Translations under genes and position numbers: made by a program
Shown here: one piece after another, positions 55,275-63,545 of the stretch
How the letters are laid out: each line of letters begins with the position of its first letter
Position numbering within the stretch: the stretch's first letter is position 1
From: [Mycobacterium] nativiensis
GTDB lineage: Bacteria > Actinomycetota > Actinomycetes > Mycobacteriales > Mycobacteriaceae
NCBI RefSeq assembly: GCF_020172685.1
Contig: NZ_CP083986.1
Span: 3,805,168-3,869,167 of the forward strand
Direction: 5' to 3'
Length of the DNA: 64,000 nucleotides
Notes under the pieces: model-generated
What the model saw: the letters and a program-made list of their open reading frames with translations, nothing else
Databases searched by the model: none
Told to the model about the DNA's origin: nothing

Positions 55275-57008
55275 CTGGCCGGCCTGGCGATCGGCTACCG
55301 CCACCGGCGGCGCGCCACCACCGTGGCCACCGGGCTCAATGCGCAGGCCCGCCGCGGCGAGCTGACCGTGCTGATCGGCCCCAACGGCGCCGGCAAGTCC
55401 ACCCTGATCCGCACCCTGGCCGGGCTGCAGCCGTCGCTCGGCGGCCAGGTGCTGCTGGACGGCACCGACCTGACCGGGCTGCCCCGCGACGAACTGGCCC
55501 GCCGGGTGGCGGTGGTGCTGACCGAGCGGATCGACCCGGGCCTGCTGTCGGCACGGGAACTGGTGGGGTTGGGCCGCATTCCGCACCTGGGCCTGGGCGC
55601 CCGGTTGCGCCCCGCCGACGAGGAGATCGTGGACTGGGCGCTGGCTGCCACCGGCGCGCAGCACCTGGCGTCGCGGCCGGCCGCGGAGCTCTCCGACGGT
55701 GAATGTCAGCGGGTCCTGACCGCACGCGCCCTGGCCCAGCGGCCGGGCCTGCTGGTGCTCGACGAGCCGACCGCGTTCCTCGACGTGTCCTCGCGGGCCG
55801 GGCTGTTCGGGCTGCTGCGCAAGCTGGCCCGCGACCAGCAGCTGGCGGTGGTGCTCAGCACCCACGATCTGGAATTGGCGTTGCGGGTGGCCGACCGGGT
55901 GTGGCTGCTGGATCCGGCGGGCACGCTCGTCGACACCGTCGGTGAGGAGCTGATGCTCTCGGGACGCATCGGTGCGATGTTCGACACCGACACCCTGCGC
56001 TTCGACCCGGCCAGCGGCATGTTCGCATTCGGCACCGAGGACGGCGGGGGCCGGTGTGCCCGCATCGAGGCCCCCGAACCGTTGCGTGCCGCGCTGATCC
56101 GGGTGCTGTCGCGGGAGGGCTGGGACACCGGCGGGCTCCCAGAACGCCCCGAAATCGTGGTCACCGCAACCGACCTCAACGCGATCACGGTGCGCTCCGC
56201 CACGTCCACCACGATCAGCGCGTTGCGGGACCTGCCGCAGCTGCTGCGCACCCTGCCCGCCGAACCGCGCCGCCGCGCGCCCCAGGATCAGGTGCTCTCC
56301 GCGCTGGCCGAGTTGTCCGATGTCAGTGCGTATTTCGCGGTGTCCACCGGGCCACTGCCGGACGGCGACTGGCGTCCGGTGGCGCAGCTCTACACCGACC
56401 AGACGCTGCTCGCCGGCGCGATCGCAGGCGTGGGCGAGCGCATCGGGACCCCGGATCGCCGGGTTGCGGCGTCCACGTTCCACCTCGGGTTCGCCGCCCG
56501 GCTGTGGTCGATCGGGCTGGGCGGGCTCGCCGAGCACGGGCTGCTGATGGACCTGTCGCCCGATCAGCTCTGGTACTGCGAATCCGGTGGCACCGTCCGG
56601 CTGCACCTGCCGAACCCGGTGGCCTGGCACCGCTCATCGACCGACAATCCGGAATCCCTGCTCGCCGACGAGATCCTGGACGGCCACCTGACCCCGTTGA
56701 CCGCTGCCGTCCGGCGGCTCGGACCGATCTCGGAGAGGCTGCTGCACGGCAATGCTGCCTCCGCCGTTCTCGGTGCCGCCCGCGCACTGAGTCGGCATCG
56801 CGGTGAACAACTGGCCACCGCACCGGGCTGGGACCTGGCCCGCACCTTATGCGCAGACGAACGCCTCACCGACACAATATGTTTCAACGACGTCGGCACC
56901 GATTACCGCCGGAACAGCTGCTGCCTGTTCTACCGCACCCCCGGCGCCGGGTTGTGCGGTGACTGCGCACTGACCCACCAGCCCCAGGTCCGTCAGGACC
57001 GAAACTAG
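55185..57008 (+). CDS. ABC transporter ATPase fused to a FhuF-like [2Fe-2S] reductase domain
   Basis: 607 residues. ABC domain (about 28-265): Walker A GPNGAGKST (65-73), signature LSDGECQR in place of LSGGQ, Walker B LLVLDEPTAF, H-loop STHD. The C-terminal half (about 290-607) ends in a Cys pair (579, 580), ten residues, then C591 and C594 (CC-x10-C-x2-C), the [2Fe-2S] signature of FhuF-type ferric-siderophore reductases. The operon's cobalamin riboswitch suggests it couples corrinoid import to reduction. ATG 55185 overlaps the permease stop; ATG 55257 is the likely ancestral start copy. Confidence 0.87.
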   Translation: MTPAVQRDATKERRSWVRRMDPAVMTPAVQLAGLAIGYRHRRRATTVATGLNAQARRGELTVLIGPNGAGKSTLIRTLAGLQPSLGGQVLLDGTDLTGLPRDELARRVAVVLTERIDPGLLSARELVGLGRIPHLGLGARLRPADEEIVDWALAATGAQHLASRPAAELSDGECQRVLTARALAQRPGLLVLDEPTAFLDVSSRAGLFGLLRKLARDQQLAVVLSTHDLELALRVADRVWLLDPAGTLVDTVGEELMLSGRIGAMFDTDTLRFDPASGMFAFGTEDGGGRCARIEAPEPLRAALIRVLSREGWDTGGLPERPEIVVTATDLNAITVRSATSTTISALRDLPQLLRTLPAEPRRRAPQDQVLSALAELSDVSAYFAVSTGPLPDGDWRPVAQLYTDQTLLAGAIAGVGERIGTPDRRVAASTFHLGFAARLWSIGLGGLAEHGLLMDLSPDQLWYCESGGTVRLHLPNPVAWHRSSTDNPESLLADEILDGHLTPLTAAVRRLGPISERLLHGNAASAVLGAARALSRHRGEQLATAPGWDLARTLCADERLTDTICFNDVGTDYRRNSCCLFYRTPGAGLCGDCALTHQPQVRQDRN

Positions 57009-57020
57009 GAAGGGATCAAC

Positions 57021-57611
57021 ATGACCGAGAACACCATCGCTGAGACTGGAACCGTTGTCGCCGATCCCCCGATCGTCGACACCGAAGACCGTGGCCGTGA
57101 ACAACTGTGGCCGTTGCCCACCGATCAGCAGAGCCTGCTGGACCTGCTGCACCTGTGCTTCGACGAGTACTGGGACGAGATCTGGTTCGGCATCATCATG
57201 CAGGGTGCCGCCTGGGAGGTGGCAGCGCCCAACGCCCCGCGCAAGATCTCGATGCTCGACGGCTATGCCACGGTCGACTTCGGCCGCTGGCACTTCCACC
57301 TGTGCATCGGCAAGCACCGCGCCAGCGGCTCCGAGCTGGGCCGGATCCGCCGCTGCACCCGCGCCGAGCTGTACCGCCGGATCGGCAAGGACGGCAACGC
57401 GCAGTCCTGGGGCGTGCGGCTCTACAACGGGCGCGACGAGCAGATGATGACGGTGATGCTGCCGAACCCGTTCCTCACCAACGACCAGCAGATGCGCGAG
57501 GAGCCCGAGTGGGGCCAGCTCGAGTTGTGGGACAAGCTCCGCGACAAGTACCTGGGACTGGGACCGGACCCGGTGGACCGCAACGGGAATCGGATTCGCT
57601 GCGGCGGTTAG
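57021..57611 (+). CDS. conserved protein of unknown function, last gene of the B12 importer operon
   Basis: 196 residues, soluble, no signal peptide or membrane segment. Conserved-looking stretches are REQLWPLPTDQQ, FDEYWDEIWFGIIMQGAAWEV, DFGRWHFHLCIGKHR, WGVRLYNGRDEQMMTVMLPNPFLTNDQQ and WGQLELWDKLRDKYLGLGPDP. It carries His and Cys residues that could bind metal (HFHLC). I do not recognise the family. Twelve bases after the ATPase-FhuF gene with an AAGGGA site. A decayed paralogue lies beside the cobalt-type SCNase operon (30227-30538), hinting at a cobalt-linked role. Confidence 0.9.
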   Translation: MTENTIAETGTVVADPPIVDTEDRGREQLWPLPTDQQSLLDLLHLCFDEYWDEIWFGIIMQGAAWEVAAPNAPRKISMLDGYATVDFGRWHFHLCIGKHRASGSELGRIRRCTRAELYRRIGKDGNAQSWGVRLYNGRDEQMMTVMLPNPFLTNDQQMREEPEWGQLELWDKLRDKYLGLGPDPVDRNGNRIRCGG

Positions 57612-57649
57612 CGAGGCTCGACGAAGGAGAGCCGAAGCTGGACCGCCGC
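57601..57649 (+). repeat. hairpin repeat element, second copy, over the stop codon
   Basis: Imperfect palindrome: left arm 57601-57619 (GCGGCGGTTAGC then GAGGCTC), nine-base loop GACGAAGGA, right arm 57629-57649 (GAGCCGAAGC then ACCGCCGC). It begins eight bases before the stop TAG of the preceding gene. The related copy is inside the ATPase gene at 55192-55241. May also serve as a terminator for the importer operon. Confidence 0.65.
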
Positions 57650-57685
57650 ATCAGCCCCGGCGGCTGACTCGGGCCCCGCCCGGGC

Positions 57686-58333
57686 CTAGGACTGGCCAGT
57701 GCGGTCGACCGCGATTCCTGCGAGCAGGCGCTCCAGCGCCGCCAGCGCATCCCGGCTTTCGCGGCGCGGGTCGGCGGACCGGGCGACGGTCATCGCGGCT
57801 TCACACATCGCTCCGTGAATAAGGTGCGCGAGCGGTTCCACCCGCTGCGGCGCGAGGCGACCCTCGCCGATCGCCGTGGACAGCCCCTGGCGCAACAGGG
57901 ACGTGACGTGTTCGTCTTCGAGGTCACGCATCGCCTCCCAGCCCAGCACCGCCGGAGCATCGATCAAGGTGATGCGCTGCACGCCCGGATCCAGCACGGC
58001 GTCGAAGAATCCCCGGCAGCCGCGCACGAAGTTCTGCCAGCTGTCACCGCCACCGCGGGCGGTCCGCAACACCGCGTGGCCGATGGCGCGCTGCTCGTCC
58101 TCGTAGACCGCGGCGAACAGTGCGCGCTTGCTGGAGAAATGGTGGTACAGCGCGCCCTTGGTCATCCCGGCGCGCTCAACGACGACATCGAGGGAGGTGG
58201 CGTCGAAGCCGTCAGCGGCAAAAGCCTTCCGCGCCACCGCCAGGATCTGTTCGGTGGTGAGGCGGGTGCGTTCTGCTTGGGTACGCGGGCCGGGCACGTA
58301 GACCAGCATACGCGATCCATACTTGTGGTACAT
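57686..58333 (-). CDS. TetR-family transcriptional regulator
   Basis: 215 residues from ATG 58333, or 207 from ATG 58309. Helix-turn-helix FDATSLDVVVERAGMTKGALYHHFSSKRALFAAVYEDE is typical; the C-terminal domain resembles the TetR_C class with HLIHGAMCEAAM. Divergent from the molybdopterin oxidoreductase; a near-perfect palindrome lies exactly between the two genes, so it is the probable repressor of that operon and of itself. Confidence 0.9.
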   Translation of the reverse strand: MYHKYGSRMLVYVPGPRTQAERTRLTTEQILAVARKAFAADGFDATSLDVVVERAGMTKGALYHHFSSKRALFAAVYEDEQRAIGHAVLRTARGGGDSWQNFVRGCRGFFDAVLDPGVQRITLIDAPAVLGWEAMRDLEDEHVTSLLRQGLSTAIGEGRLAPQRVEPLAHLIHGAMCEAAMTVARSADPRRESRDALAALERLLAGIAVDRTGQS

Positions 58334-58362
58334 ACCCTCAGTATGTTAGTACTGGGGGTATG
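58331..58362. promoter_or_regulatory. palindromic operator spanning both divergent start codons
   Basis: Arms CATACCCTCAGTA (58331-58343) and TACTGGGGGTATG (58350-58362) are inverted repeats with one mismatch, six bases apart. The right-hand ATG is the start codon of the oxidoreductase and the left arm begins with the reverse complement of the first regulator ATG. A TetR dimer here would block both genes; mRNAs would be leaderless. Confidence 0.78.
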
Positions 58363-60537
58363 CAAGTTCGTCGTCACGTCTGCACGCTCTGCGAGGCCGG
58401 CTGCGGATTGCTGAGCGAGGTGGACGGTGACGAAGTCGTCTCCACTCGCGGCAACCCGGACCACGTGTCTAGTCGCGGACACATCTGCCCAAAAGCCCTC
58501 GCGCTCAGGGAATTACACGCCGATCCCGATCGGGTGCGCACGCCGCTGATCCGCTCCGCCGACGGAGAGTTGCGGCCCGCCTCCTGGGACCAGGCGTTCG
58601 AGGAGATCGACGCGCGACTGACCGCGGTCCTGGATCGACACGGGCCCGATGCGGTGGCGTTGTATCTCGGCAACCCGGTGGCGCACGACTTCGCCACGAC
58701 GCTGTACAGCAGTGCGACGATGCGAGCGTTGGGATCCCACAACATCTACACCGCCAACACCGTCGACGCGATGCCGAAGTTCGCGGCCTGCCAACTCATG
58801 TTCGGTGGCATGTACACGGTGCCCCTGCCCGACCTCGACCGCTGCTCACATGTGCTGATCCTGGGCGCTAACCCGCTGGTATCGAACGGCAGCCTGCTCA
58901 CCGCACCGGGGATGCGGGCACGACTGCGGGCGCTACGGCGCCGCGGGGGGCGGCTGATCGTCGTCGACCCCAACCGAAGCCAGACCGCCCGCGAGGCCGA
59001 TGAGCATCACGCCATCCGCCCGGGCGCCGACGCCCTGCTGCTGCTCGCGTTGGTGCATGCACTGTTCAGCGAGAACAACGTCAACCTTGGCCGGCTGGGC
59101 CCACACGTCCGCGGCGTCGAGACCATCGAGGGGCTGGCCGGCGACTTCTCCCCCGAAGCCGTTGCGCCCCACTGCGACATCGCTGCGGCTGACATTCGCC
59201 GGTTGGCCCGCGAGCTGGCTGCCGCACCAACCGCGGCCGTGTACGGCCGCACCGGCACCTGCACCCAGCGGTTCGGGACCGTGACCAGCTGGCTGATCGA
59301 GGTGCTCAACGTACTCACCGGAAACCTGGACCGGCCGGGCGGCGCCATGTTCGCCCGGCCAGCGGCCGATCTGCGGGCGATGACCGCGCAACGCGCCGTC
59401 GCGTTCGGGCGCTGGCACAGCCGGGTTCGCGGCGCACCGGAAACCCTGGGCGAACTGCCGCTGGCCTGCCTGGCCGAGGAGATCGACACCCCCGGGGACG
59501 GGCAGGTGAAGGCGCTGATCACCGTAGCCGGCAATCCCGCGCGCTCGGCGCCCAACAGCGCTCGGCTCACGGCGGCATTCGACCAGCTCGAGCTGATGGT
59601 CGGCATGGACCTGTACCGCAATGAAACGACACGCCACGCCCATGTGCTGTTACCGGCTCCCTCACCGCTGACCAAGCCGCACTACGACCTGTTCTTCCAC
59701 CATTTCGCGATCCGCAACACTGCCACCTACGCACCGCCGGTGCTGCCCCCTGCCCCCGACGTCACACCGGAATGGCAGATCCTGCTTCGGTTGATCGGAA
59801 TCGTCACGCGGCAGGGCGCCACCGCCGACCTGGCCGCCATCGACGACATGGTCGCCGAATCGCTGGCACGAACGCTGGGCGGCGACAGGCAAGCAGGGGG
59901 CCTGCGCGGCCCCAAGCGTCTTCTCGACTTGCTGTTGCGGGCCGGGCCGTACGGCGACACCGAGCCCCTGACGCTGGCCCGGGTGCGTGCGCACCCCGAT
60001 GGGGTCGATTTCGGCCCGCTGCACCCGCAGCTGCCAGGCCTGCTCAACACACCGTCGGGCCAGATCGAACTCGCCCCGCAACCGCTGGTCGACGACGTCG
60101 CCGAACTACGCATCCGTCTGCTGACGCCGCCGAAGGACACCATGGTGCTGATCGGGCGACGCCACCTGCGGTCCAACAACTCCTGGATGCACAACCTGCC
60201 CACGCTGGCCAAGGGGCCCGAGCGCTGCACGCTGTTGGTCAATCCCGCCGATGCCGCACGCCTGCGGCTGGGGACTCGCGCCCGGGTGACCTCACGCGCC
60301 GGCGTGGTCGACGCGTCGGTGGAGGTGACCGACGCGGTCCGTCCCGGGGTGGTGTCACTGCCGCATGGCTGGGGCCATGACGAACCCGACACGGCGCTCG
60401 GTGTCGCTGCGCGACGGCCCGGCGTCAACAGCAACGTCCTGGCCGACGGTGTCGAGCTGGATCCGCTGTCGGGCACCGCGGTGCTCAACGGCATACCGGT
60501 GCAGGTCACCGCCAGTCCCGAGGAGAGTTCGCTATGA
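58360..60537 (+). CDS. molybdopterin-dependent oxidoreductase with N-terminal [4Fe-4S] site
   Basis: 725 residues, DMSO-reductase/formate-dehydrogenase superfamily. [4Fe-4S] cysteines at C8, C11, C15 and C43 (Cys-x2-Cys-x3-Cys-x27-Cys). The dinucleotide-binding segments are visible in CSHVLILGANPLVSNGSLLTAPG and DPNRSQTAREADEHHAIRPGADALLLLALVHALF. The predicted Mo-site region reads YTANTVDAMPKFAACQLMFGG, with no Sec. C-terminal GRRHLRSNNSWMHNLP and DAVRPGVVSLPHGWGHDEPD match the aldehyde/formate-type tail. No partner subunit is encoded, so the electron acceptor is unknown. Overlaps the next gene by four bases. Confidence 0.87.
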   Translation: MQVRRHVCTLCEAGCGLLSEVDGDEVVSTRGNPDHVSSRGHICPKALALRELHADPDRVRTPLIRSADGELRPASWDQAFEEIDARLTAVLDRHGPDAVALYLGNPVAHDFATTLYSSATMRALGSHNIYTANTVDAMPKFAACQLMFGGMYTVPLPDLDRCSHVLILGANPLVSNGSLLTAPGMRARLRALRRRGGRLIVVDPNRSQTAREADEHHAIRPGADALLLLALVHALFSENNVNLGRLGPHVRGVETIEGLAGDFSPEAVAPHCDIAAADIRRLARELAAAPTAAVYGRTGTCTQRFGTVTSWLIEVLNVLTGNLDRPGGAMFARPAADLRAMTAQRAVAFGRWHSRVRGAPETLGELPLACLAEEIDTPGDGQVKALITVAGNPARSAPNSARLTAAFDQLELMVGMDLYRNETTRHAHVLLPAPSPLTKPHYDLFFHHFAIRNTATYAPPVLPPAPDVTPEWQILLRLIGIVTRQGATADLAAIDDMVAESLARTLGGDRQAGGLRGPKRLLDLLLRAGPYGDTEPLTLARVRAHPDGVDFGPLHPQLPGLLNTPSGQIELAPQPLVDDVAELRIRLLTPPKDTMVLIGRRHLRSNNSWMHNLPTLAKGPERCTLLVNPADAARLRLGTRARVTSRAGVVDASVEVTDAVRPGVVSLPHGWGHDEPDTALGVAARRPGVNSNVLADGVELDPLSGTAVLNGIPVQVTASPEESSL

Positions 60538-60956
60538 CCACCACCACCGCGCTGCGCGCAGCACTGCGCAACTACGCCGAAGCCAAGAACCGACATGACG
60601 TCGAGGCGATCCTGGCGGCCTATGCCCCCGACGGCCGCTACCAGGATTCCGGTGTCCGCCAACCGATCACCGGCCGCACACAGTTGCGCACGTTCTACAC
60701 CGCGTTCTTCGAATCCGTTCCCGACTACCGGGGCGCGTTCGACGGGACGGCGTTCGGCCAGGACACCGCCGTGGTGTGGGGCCGCATGACCGGAACGACA
60801 AAGACCGATCTGCTCGGCCTGCCCGTCCGGCCCGGCAGCCGCTTCGACGTACCCGTCACGTTCGTCTGCACCTTCCGCGGCGGGCAGCTGATCAGCGACG
60901 TCGGGTACTTCGACACCAGGATCCTGCACCGTCAAGTCGGCCGCCGGAACCGCTGA
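60534..60956 (+). CDS. SnoaL/NTF2-like fold protein
   Basis: 140 residues, SnoaL-type domain: ALRNYAEAKNRHDVEAILAAYAPDGRYQDSGVRQPITGRTQLRTFYTAFFESVPDYRGAFDG, then VTFVCTFRGGQLISDVGYFDTRIL. Such proteins are often small hydrolases, isomerases or cyclases. Substrate unknown; it sits between oxidoreductases of a putative catabolic operon. Its ATG overlaps the upstream stop. Confidence 0.85.
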   Translation: MTTTTALRAALRNYAEAKNRHDVEAILAAYAPDGRYQDSGVRQPITGRTQLRTFYTAFFESVPDYRGAFDGTAFGQDTAVVWGRMTGTTKTDLLGLPVRPGSRFDVPVTFVCTFRGGQLISDVGYFDTRILHRQVGRRNR

Positions 60957-60980
60957 CGGCCAAAACCACCCAAGGAGGCG

Positions 60981-61934
60981 ATGTTCGTGCTCGCGATCAC
61001 CCAACATGCTTGGGACGGCCCCGATTCCGCGCGCCCCGAGGAAGTCCCTGAACCGCACCCCGCGCCCACCGAGGTGAAAGTTCGAGTCCACGCCGCCGGG
61101 GTGAACCCGGTGGACTACTACACCAGCGGCGGCTTGGCATACAACCGGGTGCTTGCCCTGCCCTTCATTCACGGTTGGGACGTGGCCGGCGTCGTTGAAG
61201 AGGTCGGCTACGGCGTCAACCGCTTCAACGTCGGCGATCGAGTCTTCGGCATGCCGTGGTTCCCGCGGCAGGCGGGCGCCTACGCCGAATTCGTCGCTGC
61301 GCCGTCACGGCATTTCGCCGCCATTCCCACTGGACTGAACTACGCCGAAGCGGCGGCACTGCCCCTGGCGGGGCTGACCGCGTGGCAGATGCTCGTCGAC
61401 GTGGCCCGAGTGACGCCCGGACAGCGTGTATTGGTCTCGGCGGCGGCCGGTGGAGTCGGGCATCTGGCAGTCCAGATCGCCAAAGCGCGCGGCGCGTACG
61501 TGATCGGCACCGCCCGGGCCGCCAAGCACCGGTTCGTGTCCGAGCTCGGCGCGGACGAAGTGGTTGACTACACCACGACTCCGGTTCATCAGGTGGTCCG
61601 GGACGTCGACGTGGTGATCCAGATGTTCGGCGGCGACGCCGGCCTCGCCGCGCTTGAGTGCCTTCGGCCCGGCGGAACTCTGGTCAGCGCCCAGGCCGCC
61701 TGGACACCGGGCCTGCGCGAGCGTGCCGAGCAGCTGGGGGTTCATGCCTACGGCTATCTGGTCGAGCCCGACGCGTCCGGACTGGACGCCCTCGGCGAAC
61801 TGGCAGCCAGCGGAGAACTGCGGGTACATATCGCCGAACAGCTTCCCCTGATGGAGGCCGCGCGTGCCCTGCAGACCATAGGCAATGGCCGTACCACCGG
61901 CAAGATCGTGCTCACCGCGGCGGTGAGCACATGA
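60981..61934 (+). CDS. zinc-less MDR NADPH:quinone oxidoreductase / enoyl reductase-like protein
   Basis: 317 residues, medium-chain dehydrogenase/reductase. GroES-like N-terminus (VKVRVHAAGVNPVDYYTSGG) without the structural zinc cysteines. Nucleotide motif VLVSAAAGGVGHLAVQIAKARGAYVIGTA is the quinone-oxidoreductase type. The ending NGRTTGKIVLT is typical. Reduces an alpha,beta-unsaturated or quinone substrate with NADPH. A GGAGGCG site precedes the ATG; overlaps the LLM gene (ATGA). Confidence 0.9.
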   Translation: MFVLAITQHAWDGPDSARPEEVPEPHPAPTEVKVRVHAAGVNPVDYYTSGGLAYNRVLALPFIHGWDVAGVVEEVGYGVNRFNVGDRVFGMPWFPRQAGAYAEFVAAPSRHFAAIPTGLNYAEAAALPLAGLTAWQMLVDVARVTPGQRVLVSAAAGGVGHLAVQIAKARGAYVIGTARAAKHRFVSELGADEVVDYTTTPVHQVVRDVDVVIQMFGGDAGLAALECLRPGGTLVSAQAAWTPGLRERAEQLGVHAYGYLVEPDASGLDALGELAASGELRVHIAEQLPLMEAARALQTIGNGRTTGKIVLTAAVST

Positions 61935-62881
61935 CGCGCGACGTTGACCTCGGGGTTGTGGCATTGCTGACCGGTGATCAGTGGAAGGGGGCCGAGCCTC
62001 AAGAACTCGTTCGCCTTGTGCGCACCGTTGAGGATCTCGGCTTCGATTCACTGTGGGCAAACGATTCACTCTTCGGACCACGACTTGAGGCGTTGACATT
62101 TCTCACCGCCGCCGCGACGGTCACTGAGCGCATCACGCTCGGTACCGCGGCATTGCTGCCCGCGTTGCGTCGACCGGTACAGACCGCACAAGCGCTGGCC
62201 TCATTGGATCTGGTGTCACACGGACGGTTGATCGTCGGTGTGGGCGCAGGCTTTCCGGGGGCCTCCGAGCGTGAATACGCACTGTCGCAAGTACCTTGGC
62301 GGCGACGTTTCGACCGGCTGGACGACACCGTGGCCCTGTGGCGACAGCTGTGGGCGGGCGAGGGACCGGGCGAGTTTCACAGCGCAACAATTTCCCTTGC
62401 GGGGCTTCCCGATAGCATCGCGCCGGCGACTCCCGGTGGCCCGCCGGTGTGGCTCGCCGGAGACACCCCGAAAGCCCGAACCCGCGCCGGCACACGCTAT
62501 GACGGATGGCTCCCATATCCGCCCACACCGAAGCAGTACGAGGCGGGCCTCGACGAAGTGCTGGCAGCCGCCCAAGGCACGGGCCGCGCGAAAGGCGCTG
62601 TGATACCGGGGTTGTTCGTCACCGTACTGATCACCGATGCCCCAGATTGTGGCCGCGAAGCGCTGGAGCGGTTCACGAAGGCAACGTACGGATATCCGCT
62701 ACGAATCATTGAACAGATCCAGACGTTCGCGACGGGATCGGCCGAACAGGTCGCTACGGCACTGGCCGGCTACATCGACGCCGGAGCCCGGCACCTGGTA
62801 TGCCGCATCGCCGCACTGACACTCGGCGACTATCACGATCAACTCAATCAGCTGCGACAGGTCCGGGAGGCAATCGCATGA
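61931..62881 (+). CDS. LLM-class flavin-dependent oxidoreductase
   Basis: 316 residues, luciferase-like TIM barrel: GVVALLTGDQWKGAEPQELVRLVRTVEDLGFDSLWANDSLFG, ITLGTAALLPALRRPVQTAQALASLDLVSHGRLIVGVGAGF. F420- or FMN-dependent. ATG overlaps the preceding stop and its own stop overlaps the next ATG. Substrate unknown; probably the oxygenase or F420-dependent step of this operon. Confidence 0.92.
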   Translation: MTRDVDLGVVALLTGDQWKGAEPQELVRLVRTVEDLGFDSLWANDSLFGPRLEALTFLTAAATVTERITLGTAALLPALRRPVQTAQALASLDLVSHGRLIVGVGAGFPGASEREYALSQVPWRRRFDRLDDTVALWRQLWAGEGPGEFHSATISLAGLPDSIAPATPGGPPVWLAGDTPKARTRAGTRYDGWLPYPPTPKQYEAGLDEVLAAAQGTGRAKGAVIPGLFVTVLITDAPDCGREALERFTKATYGYPLRIIEQIQTFATGSAEQVATALAGYIDAGARHLVCRIAALTLGDYHDQLNQLRQVREAIA

Positions 62882-63537
62882 CGCGTCCCACACCCCAGCG
62901 AGCTCAGACGATCTCCCAACTTCTCGACGAGTACCAGCATTTCGCCGACCTTTTGAGTTCGATAGAGGTCGCGGCGTGGAACCGGGCGACACGGTGTTCG
63001 AAGTGGCAGGTCTGCGACGTCGCAGGCCATGTCGTCGGCCAGGCCGTCGAGACCGTCAACGGGACGATCGGCACTCGGACCCCCGACCAGCAGGCCGCCT
63101 CACTGCGGCACCTGCCGCCTTCAACCCTGGCCCTTCAGTTGCTGGACGCGAGAAGCAAGACGGCAGTTCTCGCCGCCACCTTCGACGACTCCGACTGGGA
63201 AAAATCCAGCCCGCTACCGTATTTCACGATCGGCCAGGGGATGCATTCGCTTCTCGCCGACACATTCATCCACGCCGACGACATTCGGGCGGCCCTGGGC
63301 CGCCCCTCCGCAACGGGCCCAGCCCTGTACACGAGCATTGGTTTCATTCTGGGCCTGCACAGCCGAGACAAGGCCGCGCTGGCCGACCAGGATGTGGCAC
63401 CGCTTCTGCATCTGCCGCCGGAAAGCATCGCCGAAGCCACCGGATTGGATCCGCACGAATTCCTGCTCGCCGCTACCGGACGCCGCGACGCCACATCGTT
63501 GGGCCTTCCGCCCTGTATCAACGTATTCCGGTCCTGA
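62878..63537 (+). CDS. DinB-like maleylpyruvate isomerase N-terminal-domain protein
   Basis: 219 residues. Helical MDMPI/DinB fold: CSKWQVCDVAGHVVGQAVE carries the first metal His, and MHSLLADTFIHADDIRAALGRP carries the later HxxxD. In actinobacteria such proteins are often mycothiol-dependent isomerases or transferases. Its presence suggests a thiol-dependent ring-opening or conjugation step. Last gene of the five-gene operon. Confidence 0.85.
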   Translation: MTRPTPQRAQTISQLLDEYQHFADLLSSIEVAAWNRATRCSKWQVCDVAGHVVGQAVETVNGTIGTRTPDQQAASLRHLPPSTLALQLLDARSKTAVLAATFDDSDWEKSSPLPYFTIGQGMHSLLADTFIHADDIRAALGRPSATGPALYTSIGFILGLHSRDKAALADQDVAPLLHLPPESIAEATGLDPHEFLLAATGRRDATSLGLPPCINVFRS

Positions 63538-63545
63538 CGACAGGA

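Noticed and set aside
58360-60537. Selenocysteine-containing formate dehydrogenase
   Set aside because: No in-frame TGA, no SECIS-like structure noticed, and the expected Mo-ligand region reads NTVDAMPK.
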